A stretch of 64,000 nt of DNA from Verrucomicrobiaceae bacterium (GTDB taxonomy: Bacteria; Verrucomicrobiota; Verrucomicrobiia; Verrucomicrobiales; Akkermansiaceae), in the NCBI GenBank assembly GCA_027486655.1, contig JAIXOR010000002.1, positions 47,035 through 111,034 on the forward strand, given 5' to 3'. The notes below the pieces were generated by a model that was not told the DNA's origin, searched no databases, and saw nothing but the letters and a program-made list of their open reading frames with translations. Made by a program: the position numbers and the translations under genes. This document shows, piece after piece, positions 29,678 through 38,485 of the stretch (position 1 is its first letter; the number at the start of each line of letters is the position of its first letter).

Positions 29678-30949
29678 GTGGCGCAAACGAGTGAGAATCG
29701 GCCGGTGAGGATCGGCCGGCTTGGAGGCAGGACACCGGTGGAGGTGGCCGGCGCGTTGCGTCACTTGCCGGGGCTGGTGTTTTTCGACACGGCGGGGAAC
29801 CTGCCGTCGAACCCGCGGCCGCCGGTATCGATCGTTGCAGCGCGGCCGGTCCGGGTGCTGCGCGGCTCGATCCATGAGGCGGCGGATCAGGAGCTGCTGC
29901 GCTCCGCCCTGGCCGCGGGCGGTGCTGCGGCGGCCGATCACGGGTTCCCGCTCGGCGGGCTCTGCGGGTGGGTGGACTACGAGGGCGGATTTGTCTTTGG
30001 CGTGTATCCGGAAATGCTGGTGTTCTGCCACACGAGCGGCGACTGGTGGGAGAGCGGGTATTTGTCCCGGGAGTTGGTGGAGGAGCCGGCGGATGGCGGG
30101 AAAATCGAAATCTCGCCATTCCGGCCGGCGGCCTCGCGGGAGGACTTTCTGGAGCGCGTGAAGCGGGCGAAGGAATGGATCGCGGCAGGCGACATCTATC
30201 AGGTGAATCTCTCGCAGGCCTTCGAGGCGGAGGTGGCGGGCGGTTCGTTGTTTCCTCTCTATCTGGCGCTGCGGGAGGCTTCTCCGGCGCCGATGGCCGC
30301 CTGGCTTGCGCTGGACGGGCGGGAGGTCCTCAGCTCGTCGCCGGAGACCTTCCTGACCTTTTCGGGGCCTGTGGTGGAGACCCGTCCGATCAAGGGGACG
30401 CGGCCACGTTTCAGTGATCCGGACGAAGACCTGCGTTCGGCCTACGAGCTGCAAACCTCCGCCAAGGAGATCGCCGAGTTGGTGATGATCACCGATCTGC
30501 TGCGCAACGATCTGGGGCAGGTCTGCGAGTTCGGGAGTGTGGAGGTGGCGGAAATGCTGCGGCTCGAATCGCTGGCGCAGGTGCACCACCTGGTGTCCAC
30601 GGTGAGAGGCCGCCTGCGTCCGGAGGTGGATGCGGTTGCGGCGCTTGCGGCGTGTTTTCCTGGAGGGAGCATCACCGGGGCTCCGAAAGCGCGGGCCATG
30701 GAGATCATCCATGAGTTGGAGGGTCGCCCGCGCGGGATCTATTGCGGGGCCGTGGGGTGCCTGGGGTATCATGGCGAGTCCTCGTTCAACATCGCCATCC
30801 GCACGCTGGTCCGCAACAGGGAGCAGCTCGTCTATCAGGTTGGCGCGGGCATTGTCGCGGACTCGGATCCGGAGAAGGAGTATGAGGAGACCCTGCACAA
30901 GGCGGCGGGCATCCGCCTGGCGGTGGAGCGGCATCTCGGACGGGACTGA
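29678..30949 (+). CDS. pabB: Aminodeoxychorismate synthase component I
   Basis: A 423-residue chorismate-utilising enzyme that, with an amidotransferase, makes 4-amino-4-deoxychorismate for folate. Signature blocks: IAAGDIYQVNLSQ, SSSPETFL, RPIKGTRPR, ELVMITDLLRNDLG, and FPGGSITGAPKARAMEII. PIKGT carries the lysine characteristic of PabB rather than anthranilate synthase, whose motif is PIAGT. The frame is open far upstream, but that part is antisense to the EF-G gene. GTG 29678 is the most plausible start, with GTG 29705 as the alternative; there is no ATG near. Divergent from EF-G; the CLC gene follows 57 bp downstream. Confidence 0.87.
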   Translation: MAQTSENRPVRIGRLGGRTPVEVAGALRHLPGLVFFDTAGNLPSNPRPPVSIVAARPVRVLRGSIHEAADQELLRSALAAGGAAAADHGFPLGGLCGWVDYEGGFVFGVYPEMLVFCHTSGDWWESGYLSRELVEEPADGGKIEISPFRPAASREDFLERVKRAKEWIAAGDIYQVNLSQAFEAEVAGGSLFPLYLALREASPAPMAAWLALDGREVLSSSPETFLTFSGPVVETRPIKGTRPRFSDPDEDLRSAYELQTSAKEIAELVMITDLLRNDLGQVCEFGSVEVAEMLRLESLAQVHHLVSTVRGRLRPEVDAVAALAACFPGGSITGAPKARAMEIIHELEGRPRGIYCGAVGCLGYHGESSFNIAIRTLVRNREQLVYQVGAGIVADSDPEKEYEETLHKAAGIRLAVERHLGRD

Positions 30950-31006
30950 GCGGCGGATGCATTTCCAGCTGCCCATGGCCGGGGTTTTCCGTCAGCCTCC
31001 GCGCCG

Positions 31007-32254
31007 ATGACCCGTGTGATTCCGATGGCGAGGGCCGCCTGGCGGTGGCTGGCGGTGCTGGTGCCGATGGCCGTGGCGGTGGGCACGGCATCCGCGGGAT
31101 TCCTGTGGAGTCTGGACGCGGTGACGAGGCTGCGGTTTTCCCATCCGTGGCTGCTGTGGCTGCTGCCGGCCGCGGGTTTCGGGGTCGGCTGGGTTTATCG
31201 GAAATGGGGCCTGCACGCCGAGCGAGGAAACGCGCTGCTCATCGAGGAAATCCGCCGTCCGGGGCCGGGGCCCGGGGTGCCGGTCCGGATGGCTCCTCTG
31301 GTCTGGGCGGGCACGCTGGTGACCCATCTTTGCGGCGGGTCCGCCGGGCGCGAGGGCACGGCCTTGCAGATGGGTGGTGGGATCGCGGCGGCCTTTGCGC
31401 GGTTTCGAAAGGACGACCCGGTGGCGGTGCGGCTGCTGCTGATGGCAGGCGTGGCGGCGGGCTTCGGTGCGGTGTTTGGCACGCCGCTGGCGGGCACGGT
31501 GTTTGCGTTGGAGGTTCTGGTGAGCGGGCGATTCCGCCTCCGGGCGCTGCTTCCGTGTGGGCTGGCGGCAATGGTGGCGCATGGGACCTGCCTCGGGTGG
31601 GGGGCCGGGCATGCGGTTTATCGGGTGGCCGCCCTTGAGTTTCCGCTGGATCCGCTGCTTTTCGGCAAGGTGCTGATGGCGGCCGCGGCCTTCGGTCTGG
31701 CCGGAGCAGCCTTCGCGGGCTCCACCCGGCTCGTTGCGGAGGGTTTCCGGCGTTTGATTCCACGCACCGAGATGCGGCCTGTGGCGGGCGGCCTGCTGGT
31801 CATCGCTTTGTTTCTAGGCTGCGGAAGCGCGGACTACCTCGGACTGGGCGTGCTTGGAAACCGCCCGGACGCCGTGACACTCCCCGCGATGTTCGGTGCC
31901 GGGGACATTCCGGCATCCGCCTGGCTGTGGAAGTTCGTGTTTACCGTTGTCACCGTGGGTGCGGGCTTCAAAGGCGGCGAGGTCACACCGCTTTTTTTCA
32001 TCGGTGCGGCGCTGGGCAACACGCTGGCCCCGGTGATGGGGGCACCGGTGGATCTTTTCGCGGCGCTGGGATTTGCAGCCATCTTCGCGGGGGCCACCAA
32101 AGCACCCCTTGCCTCCACGGTGCTCGGCATGGAATTGTTCGGCGCGGGTCACGGCCTGCACCTGGCGGCCGCGTGTTTCGCCGCACGGCTTGTCAGCGGA
32201 AACGTGGGCATCTACCCGTCCCACCACAGTCCGGCGGCGGGTGGCCGGGATTGA
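31007..32254 (+). CDS. CLC-type fluoride/proton antiporter (CLC-F class)
   Basis: A 415-residue, multi-helix CLC transporter. Instead of the chloride motifs GSGIP and GREGP it carries RGNALLIEEI, GGSAGREGTALQMGGG and GGEVTPLFFIGAALGN. GNxLIxEE and GREGT are hallmarks of the fluoride-exporting CLC-F subclass, which swaps F- for H+ and protects against fluoride. The gating glutamate is in GREGT. It has an N-terminal start MTRVIPMARAAWRW and no cytoplasmic CBS domains. I found no fluoride riboswitch in the 57-bp gap to pabB. It converges with the flippase-like gene, the two stop codons being 16 bp apart. Specificity for fluoride is inferred from motifs. Confidence 0.82.
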   Translation: MTRVIPMARAAWRWLAVLVPMAVAVGTASAGFLWSLDAVTRLRFSHPWLLWLLPAAGFGVGWVYRKWGLHAERGNALLIEEIRRPGPGPGVPVRMAPLVWAGTLVTHLCGGSAGREGTALQMGGGIAAAFARFRKDDPVAVRLLLMAGVAAGFGAVFGTPLAGTVFALEVLVSGRFRLRALLPCGLAAMVAHGTCLGWGAGHAVYRVAALEFPLDPLLFGKVLMAAAAFGLAGAAFAGSTRLVAEGFRRLIPRTEMRPVAGGLLVIALFLGCGSADYLGLGVLGNRPDAVTLPAMFGAGDIPASAWLWKFVFTVVTVGAGFKGGEVTPLFFIGAALGNTLAPVMGAPVDLFAALGFAAIFAGATKAPLASTVLGMELFGAGHGLHLAAACFAARLVSGNVGIYPSHHSPAAGGRD

Positions 32255-32270
32255 AATTGCCGGGGCCTTT

Positions 32271-33266
32271 TCAGGGGGTGCCGGCTTCTTCGACATCCGA
32301 TCTGCGGATGCGGTCCTGTTTCCTGAGGAAGAAAAACGCACCGCACAGCGCCCAGAACGTGTTGCAGGCGAATCCGGCCAGCGAGGCCGCCACCGCCGTG
32401 CCCGCAGGCACTCCGGCAAGGTCATGCAAGAGCACCTGGAAGAGCTTCTCGCGCACACCCACCCCCGCGATCGAAACCGGCATGCCGCTCACCGCGTCGA
32501 TCACGGGCATCGCCGACATCACATCCGCGTAGGACGCCGTCCCGCCCACCGCACGCAGCCCGCAAAAGTACGAGGTGAAGAAGCTGAAGAGCATCACAAA
32601 CGAAAACCCGAGCCCGCCGAGCGCATGACGCCAGTTTCTACGATAAACATCGTACAATTCCGGGATCCTCTTCATCATCGGCCAGCGGTCGAAACGCCCT
32701 CCGGCATGAATGCGCCGATGCAAGGGGGGGGAGGCGAAAACAAAAATCAGGGCCACCATCGCCAGCCCGCCGCCCAGATAGAACCACGCGAACTCGATCA
32801 CCCCGCGGCCGAGCACGCTGGGATCCGCAAGGGCGTCGAAACGCGCGGCGGACATCACAAAAAAGAGGATGGCGATCGAAACCAAGCCGGCAAGATGGTC
32901 CGCGGTGACCGCCATGGCGATGACCAGCTTTCTGCCCGGCTGCTCGCGCATGAGCAGGATCACCCGCGCGGCGGACCCGCCGATACCGCTCACCGAGGCG
33001 AGGCTGAAGAGCCCGTCGATCATCGTCAGCTCAATCGTCCGCGAGGGCCGGACTTCCAGCCCCTGCCCTTTGAGGAAACACCACCAACGGAGCGCTTGCA
33101 GGACCACGGTAAGCCCGGCAAAGCCCAGCCCGGCGGCCAACCACCCCGGGTGCAGCGCCCCGGGCCGGCTCAAGAGCGGGTGGTCGATCTCGACCTTGGA
33201 GAAAGCCCACCACAGGCAGAGCGCGGTGAGCGCCAGCTTCAGGAGAAACACCGCGGTCGCCTTCAT
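32271..33266 (-). CDS. Flippase-like inner-membrane protein (YbhN / UPF0104, LPG-synthase TM family)
   Basis: A 331-residue polytopic protein of the lysylphosphatidylglycerol synthase transmembrane-domain family without the aminoacyl-transferase domain. Typical traits are the N-terminal helix FLLKLALTALCLWWAF, the LQALRWWCFLKGQGL segment, SGIGGSAARVILL, and near the C-terminus MPVSIAGVGVREKLF. Such proteins accompany lipid or glycolipid synthesis genes and are thought to move lipids. The ATG at 33266 is used; a TTG at 33287 would overlap the ACP stop codon (TTGA) and couple translation. It is the last gene of a FabG-ACP-flippase trio. Confidence 0.8.
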   Translation of the reverse strand: MKATAVFLLKLALTALCLWWAFSKVEIDHPLLSRPGALHPGWLAAGLGFAGLTVVLQALRWWCFLKGQGLEVRPSRTIELTMIDGLFSLASVSGIGGSAARVILLMREQPGRKLVIAMAVTADHLAGLVSIAILFFVMSAARFDALADPSVLGRGVIEFAWFYLGGGLAMVALIFVFASPPLHRRIHAGGRFDRWPMMKRIPELYDVYRRNWRHALGGLGFSFVMLFSFFTSYFCGLRAVGGTASYADVMSAMPVIDAVSGMPVSIAGVGVREKLFQVLLHDLAGVPAGTAVAASLAGFACNTFWALCGAFFFLRKQDRIRRSDVEEAGTP

Positions 33267-33283
33267 GCGGGCGCGGATGCCGC

Positions 33284-33541
33284 TCAAGCGGACTTTTCGA
33301 TCTCCGTGGCGATCGTTTCCACGTTTTCAAGAACCCCCTTGGCCGCGGATGCGTCCGCGATCTTGAGGCCGAAGTGTTTTTCCAGGGCGACGACGAGTTG
33401 AAGCGCGTCCACCGAGTCCAAACCAAGGCCTTGAGCACCGAAAATGGCGGTCGTGTCGCCGATTTCCTCCGGTTTGGAGTCGAGCATCAGTTCGTCCACC
33501 ATGACTTCCTTGATTCGGGACCGGAGCGCTTCGCCTTGCAT
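33284..33541 (-). CDS. Acyl carrier protein
   Basis: An 85-residue carrier protein. The phosphopantetheine serine lies in GLDSVDALQLVVALEKHFGL, the standard D-S-(L/V/M) context on helix II. It lies between a FabG-like reductase (22 bp upstream) and a flippase-like membrane protein (overlapping or 17 bp downstream), which implies a dedicated role in making a specialised lipid or acyl chain rather than bulk fatty acid synthesis. The start ATG 33541 gives the normal ACP length. No ketosynthase is present nearby, so other enzymes must be encoded elsewhere. Confidence 0.85.
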   Translation of the reverse strand: MQGEALRSRIKEVMVDELMLDSKPEEIGDTTAIFGAQGLGLDSVDALQLVVALEKHFGLKIADASAAKGVLENVETIATEIEKSA

Positions 33542-33563
33542 GCTGGAAAGAGGATGGATGGAT

Positions 33564-34289
33564 TCAGAAAACACCGCCGTCGATCTTGAGGGCGGAACCC
33601 GTGATATAAGCGGCTTGCGGGCTTGCAAGGAAATAGACCGCGGCGGCGACCTCGTCCGCTGTGCCGAAGCGGCGCATGGGGATGGTCATGCGAGCCTGCT
33701 TGCGGGCCTCTTCATCCATGCCGCCGAGGGCCTCGGTCTCGATGTAGCCGGGCAGCACCGAGTTCACGGTGATGCCGGACCGGGCCACTTCCTTGGCCAG
33801 GGTGCGGCCGAGTGCGACCACGCCGGCCTTGGCCGCGGCGTAGTTGGTCTGGCCGAGTGGCGGCAGGATGGCGCTCAGCGAGGCGATGTTGATGATGCGT
33901 CCGAAGCGCTGCCGCATCATCGGTACGACCACGGCGCGGCAGCCATGAAACGTTGCGTCGAGATTGGTCGAGATCACCCGGCTCCAGGTGGCGGCATCCA
34001 TGGTGGCGAGCAGGCCGTCCTGGTGCAGTCCGGCGTTGTTGACGAGCACGTCGATGCGCCCGTCTGCGTCCAGGACCGCGGCCACGGCGGTCTCCCAGGC
34101 GGCGGGATCGGTGACGTCGAGATCGAGCAGGCGGCAGCGCTCCGGGTGGGCGGCGGCAAGTGCTTCGGCAGCAGCCCGGTTTTTCCTCACTCCCAACCAG
34201 ACGCGGGCCTGCGGGTCCTGTTCGAGGAAATGGCTTCCCATGGCCAGGCCAAGCCCGCCGTTGCCGCCGGTGATGAGGATCGATCGCAC
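33564..34289 (-). CDS. fabG: 3-oxoacyl-ACP reductase-like short-chain dehydrogenase
   Basis: A 241-residue classical SDR enzyme. The NADP-binding motif is TGGNGGLGLAMG, followed by LDLDVTD and VLVNNAGLHQDG. The catalytic residues are the serine in IASLSAIL and Tyr-Lys in NYAAAKAG. The C-terminal FLASPQAAYITGSALKIDGG is typical of FabG. It reduces beta-ketoacyl-ACP with NADPH. The start is GTG 34289, set by the N-terminal beta strand RSILITGG. It is the first gene of a trio with ACP and a flippase-like protein, so it probably serves the same dedicated ACP. Confidence 0.84.
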   Translation of the reverse strand: MRSILITGGNGGLGLAMGSHFLEQDPQARVWLGVRKNRAAAEALAAAHPERCRLLDLDVTDPAAWETAVAAVLDADGRIDVLVNNAGLHQDGLLATMDAATWSRVISTNLDATFHGCRAVVVPMMRQRFGRIINIASLSAILPPLGQTNYAAAKAGVVALGRTLAKEVARSGITVNSVLPGYIETEALGGMDEEARKQARMTIPMRRFGTADEVAAAVYFLASPQAAYITGSALKIDGGVF

Positions 34290-34335
34290 GGCACAGGCTG
34301 GAGCGGCGCGCCGGTCAGGTCAAGGTCACGCCCGC

Positions 34336-36627
34336 TCAGCGTCCTTCCCACTGGCCGGTGCTGGTGCTGCCGGTCAGTTGGAGCGACTTCATGGGCCCCT
34401 GAAGGACCAGGGCATAGGTGGCATTGATGAGATCCTCCTCGCCCATGTAGGGGGCACCCATGTGAGGGGTGGTGAAACGCAGGCCATATCCGGGTTCCCA
34501 CGCGAGCGAGAACCACCAGGCATACTGAGGGATGATTTCCTGATAGGCCTTGGGCGCGGCCAGGTTGAGGCCTAACAAACCGAGCGATCCACCGGGCTCC
34601 CCGTAGGCGTGGCTGTTGCGGATCCACGGGTGATTGGCGGCCATGAAGCGCGTCATCGCATCCCGCATGTCCGGCCGTTGCTTCCGGAGATGGCAGGCCA
34701 TGGAAAACAGACCGGAGCGCGACCAGAACTCCTCGGTATCCTTGTAGGAACGGTTGTAGCCGAGAGCGCCGTGGCCGCCCTCTTTGGGATCGGACCAGGA
34801 CATTTCCATGTAGGGCGCGAGCAATTCCCAGATCCCGGACTTCATGCCGCAGCGCATGGCCAGGGCCTCAAAGACCAACAGGTGGCAGGCTGGCGCCACC
34901 AGAGCCTTGTTTTCATAGGGCAGTCCATCGGGACCATGGCCCAGTGCGGGCACGTCCCAGGCGCTTTTGTGCTGTCCGTTCACCGCCCAGTCGCGCAGGG
35001 CGTCCAGGTTGGGCAGCACCGATTTGTCGCCAGTGGCGAGGTGCCATTCGCTGTAGAGAATGCCGGCATAGGCACCCGACCAGAACCCGAGATTGCCGTA
35101 GTTTTCGGGCTTCGGGTACTTGGCCATGGCCCATTCCACGGCCTTGCGGACACGTGGTTTGTGTTTTTGTTCACCGGTGGCCATCAGCGCGAGGGCGGAA
35201 TAACAGGTGCGGATCATGTCCCCGGACCAACTGCCATCCTCCTTCTGCGTGCGGATCAGAAACCCGATGCAATCCTCCAGCAGACGCGCCGCTTCCGGAT
35301 CGTTGGCCGGATTCATCGATGAAAAGGCGCGTTTCCGATCGAGGGGCAGCTCCACGGTCTCCACCGTCCCGCCGCGCAGAACCTCGAGCGCCAGACTGGT
35401 GCGCCCGGCCTTGAGGGCGGCCTCGGTTTCGCGGCCGATGACCGCTTCATGGCTCTGCTCAAACCACTGCCATCCGGGGCTGAGATCGTTCACCGGGAGC
35501 GGCCGGCCGGCCACACCGAGGATGACGTCACCCGGCTTGAGGCGCGCCTTGGCGGCGGCCGAGCGCGGATGGACTTCCATGAGCGTGAGCACCGTCTGAT
35601 CGTGCTCGGTGAGGGCGTCGAAACCGAGCAGCCCGGCACCCAGCTTGTCGGGACCAAGCCCGCCATTCGAGCGGCCGAAAAGCTTGGGCGATGGCTCAAG
35701 ATGCACCCGCGCAAGCCGGGGAGTGCCGATCACGACGCCGGTGGAGGGGCTGTTGGATACGCGCAGGCCGAAGGATTTCCCCTCTAACAGCTTCATCATC
35801 TCCGCGGGGATCGAGGCCCAGGCACGCGATCCGGCGGCCACGGGTTTCACGGGATCGAGTTTCACACCCACCGCCTCCACTTCCGCCGCCGTGCCGAATC
35901 CACCGCCGCTCCAGTCGCTTTCGATCACGAAACGAAACGCCTCCACCACCTCCGGTGCGGGAAACGCCACTTCAAGCACACTGCGGTCCCGGGCAAAGGC
36001 CTCGCTGGTCTCTCCCGCGGTCACGACTTTCCAATCCCCGCCGGGCAGGCGCGATTCCAGGCGATACTTGCGCGGCACGCCATTGGTGAATCCCTGCTTG
36101 CGCGGTGTGAAGCGCACGGCCGTCATCCGCGTCGGCTTGCCAAACTCAAGGCCCAGCCAGTGCGGCGGCTTGTCCTGACCACCGTTGTAGTTCGAATGCC
36201 AGTCGCTCGCCGGATCGCCATCAAACGCCTTGTCCGCCTCAGACCCGGGGTGGCCGGATGAGGAAATCACCACCCAAGCCGCACGCGGAGCCGCCTTGGA
36301 AATCGTGGCACTTCCCTCGGCAAACACCTCGCCCGTCGCCGGGTCCAGGGCCTGGAGCTTGAGCGCTCCAATGCCTTTTCCGGAGGTTCCATACAAGTCC
36401 ACCGAGAGCACGCCGCGCCAGCCGCCGCCTGCTTCCCTCTCCTTGTCGCCAAGGGCGGGCACATTCACCTGCAAGGCCGCCGAGGCACCGGGGGCGATCT
36501 CAAATCCTCCGTCGCCCGCAAGCGGCCAGGGCTTCACGGCTTTCCCGCTCTCCTCAAAGCCCCCCACCGGCAAAGGCGCGGCAGTGACTGAAGAAACGCA
36601 CACACTCAGGACAAACAAACGAAACAT
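34336..36627 (-). CDS. Secreted DUF6288-like protein: discoidin-like, PDZ and alpha-toroid domains
   Basis: A 763-residue exported protein. ATG 36627 has a clear GGAGGG ribosome site, and a signal peptide (FRLFVLSVCVSSVTAAP) follows. Residues ~110-290 look like an F5/8-type (discoidin) binding domain (DKAFDGDPASDWHSNYNGG). Next is a PDZ-like module (VHPRSAAAKARLKPGDVILG, VAGRPL). The C-terminal ~330 residues have repeated helical pairs of the squalene-cyclase/prenyltransferase (alpha-toroid) type (IGFLIRTQKEDGSWSGD, GNLGFWSGAYAGILYSEWH). This matches the DUF6288 proteins common in Planctomycetes and Verrucomicrobia, whose function is unknown. It stands alone on its strand between FabG and a thioredoxin-fold gene. 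Confidence 0.75.
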   Translation of the reverse strand: MFRLFVLSVCVSSVTAAPLPVGGFEESGKAVKPWPLAGDGGFEIAPGASAALQVNVPALGDKEREAGGGWRGVLSVDLYGTSGKGIGALKLQALDPATGEVFAEGSATISKAAPRAAWVVISSSGHPGSEADKAFDGDPASDWHSNYNGGQDKPPHWLGLEFGKPTRMTAVRFTPRKQGFTNGVPRKYRLESRLPGGDWKVVTAGETSEAFARDRSVLEVAFPAPEVVEAFRFVIESDWSGGGFGTAAEVEAVGVKLDPVKPVAAGSRAWASIPAEMMKLLEGKSFGLRVSNSPSTGVVIGTPRLARVHLEPSPKLFGRSNGGLGPDKLGAGLLGFDALTEHDQTVLTLMEVHPRSAAAKARLKPGDVILGVAGRPLPVNDLSPGWQWFEQSHEAVIGRETEAALKAGRTSLALEVLRGGTVETVELPLDRKRAFSSMNPANDPEAARLLEDCIGFLIRTQKEDGSWSGDMIRTCYSALALMATGEQKHKPRVRKAVEWAMAKYPKPENYGNLGFWSGAYAGILYSEWHLATGDKSVLPNLDALRDWAVNGQHKSAWDVPALGHGPDGLPYENKALVAPACHLLVFEALAMRCGMKSGIWELLAPYMEMSWSDPKEGGHGALGYNRSYKDTEEFWSRSGLFSMACHLRKQRPDMRDAMTRFMAANHPWIRNSHAYGEPGGSLGLLGLNLAAPKAYQEIIPQYAWWFSLAWEPGYGLRFTTPHMGAPYMGEEDLINATYALVLQGPMKSLQLTGSTSTGQWEGR

Positions 36628-36683
36628 GACGCCCTCCATAACGCCATGAAAGCACCCGCTCTTCCAGCAAATACCCCGCGCGC

Positions 36684-37274
36684 TCAGCCGCCGGCGTTCC
36701 ACCACTCCGGCTGGCGGCCTTCCTTCCACTTGATGTTGCAGCCGCTGCTCGGATACGGGCGGGCGAACGGTGCCTCGTTTTCAACCATCCTGCGCACCGC
36801 CTCGCGCAAATCCCCACCATGGGCGGGCTGGCCTCCTCGCGGCCTCGTGTCGTCAAACTGTCCGGCATAGAACAAGCGCAGATCTCCATCAAACAGGAAG
36901 AAATCCGGCGTGCAGGCCGCCCCATAAGCCAGGGCCACCTCCTGCGTCTCATCGACCAGATAGGGAAATTCCCAGCCATGCTCGCGCGCGAAAGGCTCCA
37001 TCAACTCCGGCGCGTCTCCCGGATAGCGGGCGGCATCGTTCGGATTGATCGCCACGGTCCGCACACCGGCATCCACGATCCCGCGGGCCAGCTCGCCAAG
37101 CTCCCGCGCCAGATGAATCACGAACGGGCAGTGGTTGCACGCAAACACGACCAGCAGCCCCTTCGGCCCGCGAAGATCGCCGGGCGACATCCGGACGCCG
37201 GCGGCATCCGCGAGGTTGAAATCCGGTGCCACGTCCCCGGAGTGCAGACGGAAGGTGGAGAGCACTTCTGACAT
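36684..37274 (-). CDS. Thioredoxin-fold peroxiredoxin-like protein (AhpC/TSA family)
   Basis: A 196-residue cytoplasmic protein of the AhpC/TSA group that resembles the CxxC-containing thioredoxin family proteins. It starts LHSGDVAPDFNLADAAG, has the redox motif FACNHCPFV (C-N-H-C), and later CTPDFFLFD with the conserved cis-proline. Length and motif order (APDF, CxxCPF, PDFFL, GGQPAHGGDLREAV) fit this family. Probably a thiol-disulfide or peroxide-reducing enzyme. Divergent from moeZ with an 86-bp spacer that must contain both promoters, and 56 bp upstream of the DUF6288-like gene on the same strand. Confidence 0.82.
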   Translation of the reverse strand: MSEVLSTFRLHSGDVAPDFNLADAAGVRMSPGDLRGPKGLLVVFACNHCPFVIHLARELGELARGIVDAGVRTVAINPNDAARYPGDAPELMEPFAREHGWEFPYLVDETQEVALAYGAACTPDFFLFDGDLRLFYAGQFDDTRPRGGQPAHGGDLREAVRRMVENEAPFARPYPSSGCNIKWKEGRQPEWWNAGG

Positions 37275-37360
37275 GCCCGCAATCTATCACGAAACGCCGG
37301 GGATCAAAACCGATTTCACCCTTGGACAAGAACGGATTCACGTGACAGCCTGCCGCCGCG

Positions 37361-38485
37361 ATGGACGGCTCCCTGACCCGCGAGGAACGACTCCGATACT
37401 CACGCCATCTGATGATTCCGGATGTCGGCGAGTCCGGACAGCTCCGCCTCAAAAACGCCTCCGTCCTGCTCATCGGCAGCGGCGCCCTTGGCTCGCCGTC
37501 CGCCATGTATCTCGCCGCAGCCGGCGTGGGGCGCATCGGCCTGGTGGACGCCGATGTGGTGGATGCGACCAATCTCCAACGGCAGATTCTCCATGGTGAG
37601 TCGTGGATCGGAAAACCCAAACTCGAGAGCGCTTCCGCGCGGCTCCGTGAAATCAATCCCTACGTGCGGGTGGAGCTCCACCCAACGCGCTTCACGCCGG
37701 AGAACGCCGTGGAGATCGCTTCGTCGTATGACGTCATCGTGGACGGCTCTGACAACTTCCCCACCCGATTTCTAACAAACGACACCGCCTTCCTCCTCAA
37801 CAAGCCGCTCGTCTACGGCGCGATCCACCGCTTCGACGGCCAGGCCGGCGTCTTCGCGCCACATCTGGGAGGCCCCTGTTACCGCTGCCTGCTGCCCGCC
37901 ATGCCCGCGCCCGGCAGTGTGCCGTCCTGCCAGGAAGCCGGCGTGCTCGGCGTGCTGCCAGGCATCATCGGATCCATCCAGGCGATGGAGGCCCTCAAGC
38001 TCATCCTCGGCATCGGCGAGATTCCATTAGGCAAACTCACGGTTTACGACGCGCTCCGCAGCTCGTTCCGGACGATCAAACTCAACCGCGATCCGCATTG
38101 CCGACTGTGCGGGGATCATCCGGACATCCACTCCGTCTCGAATGCGGAAACCACCACCCAAGCCACCTGCTCCACCTCCCACGACTCCATGGAATCCATC
38201 ACCACCACCGAACTCCGCGAACTGTTAGCCGGCGATTTCAATGATCTTCTCATCGATGTCCGCGAGCCGCACGAACATGCGATGGCAAACATCCCACAAG
38301 CCCGGCTCATTCCCCTCGGAACGCTGGAAAGCGAACTGGAATCGCTGCCGCGCGATCGCGACATCTACGTGCATTGCAAATCCGGCATGCGCTCCGCCAA
38401 GGCGGTGAACCTGATGATCGAGAACGGCTTCACGCGCGTGAAAAACGTCAGCGGCGGCATCGACGCCTGGCTGCGCGGCGAATGA
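37361..38485 (+). CDS. moeZ: Adenylyltransferase/sulfurtransferase, MoeB-rhodanese fusion (MoeZ-type)
   Basis: A 374-residue two-domain protein that activates the C-terminal glycine of MoaD/ThiS-like sulfur carriers and passes sulfur to them. The N-terminal E1-like domain has LIGSGALGSPSAMYLAAAG, the arginine region NLQRQILH, and DNFPTRFLTND. Zinc cysteines appear as CYRCLLP and CRLCGDH. The C-terminal rhodanese domain (residues ~280-374) has LLIDVREPHEHAMANI and the active-site loop VHCKSGMRSAKA with the catalytic cysteine. It serves molybdopterin, thiamine or thiolated-tRNA synthesis. It ends directly against the stop codon of the convergent esterase gene. Confidence 0.9.
   Translation: MDGSLTREERLRYSRHLMIPDVGESGQLRLKNASVLLIGSGALGSPSAMYLAAAGVGRIGLVDADVVDATNLQRQILHGESWIGKPKLESASARLREINPYVRVELHPTRFTPENAVEIASSYDVIVDGSDNFPTRFLTNDTAFLLNKPLVYGAIHRFDGQAGVFAPHLGGPCYRCLLPAMPAPGSVPSCQEAGVLGVLPGIIGSIQAMEALKLILGIGEIPLGKLTVYDALRSSFRTIKLNRDPHCRLCGDHPDIHSVSNAETTTQATCSTSHDSMESITTTELRELLAGDFNDLLIDVREPHEHAMANIPQARLIPLGTLESELESLPRDRDIYVHCKSGMRSAKAVNLMIENGFTRVKNVSGGIDAWLRGE

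Noticed and set aside
30950..31006. Possible fluoride riboswitch before the CLC-F gene
   Set aside because: A GCCGATGACCCG string resembles one conserved block only loosely and contains the start codon; the 5' stem-loop blocks are missing.
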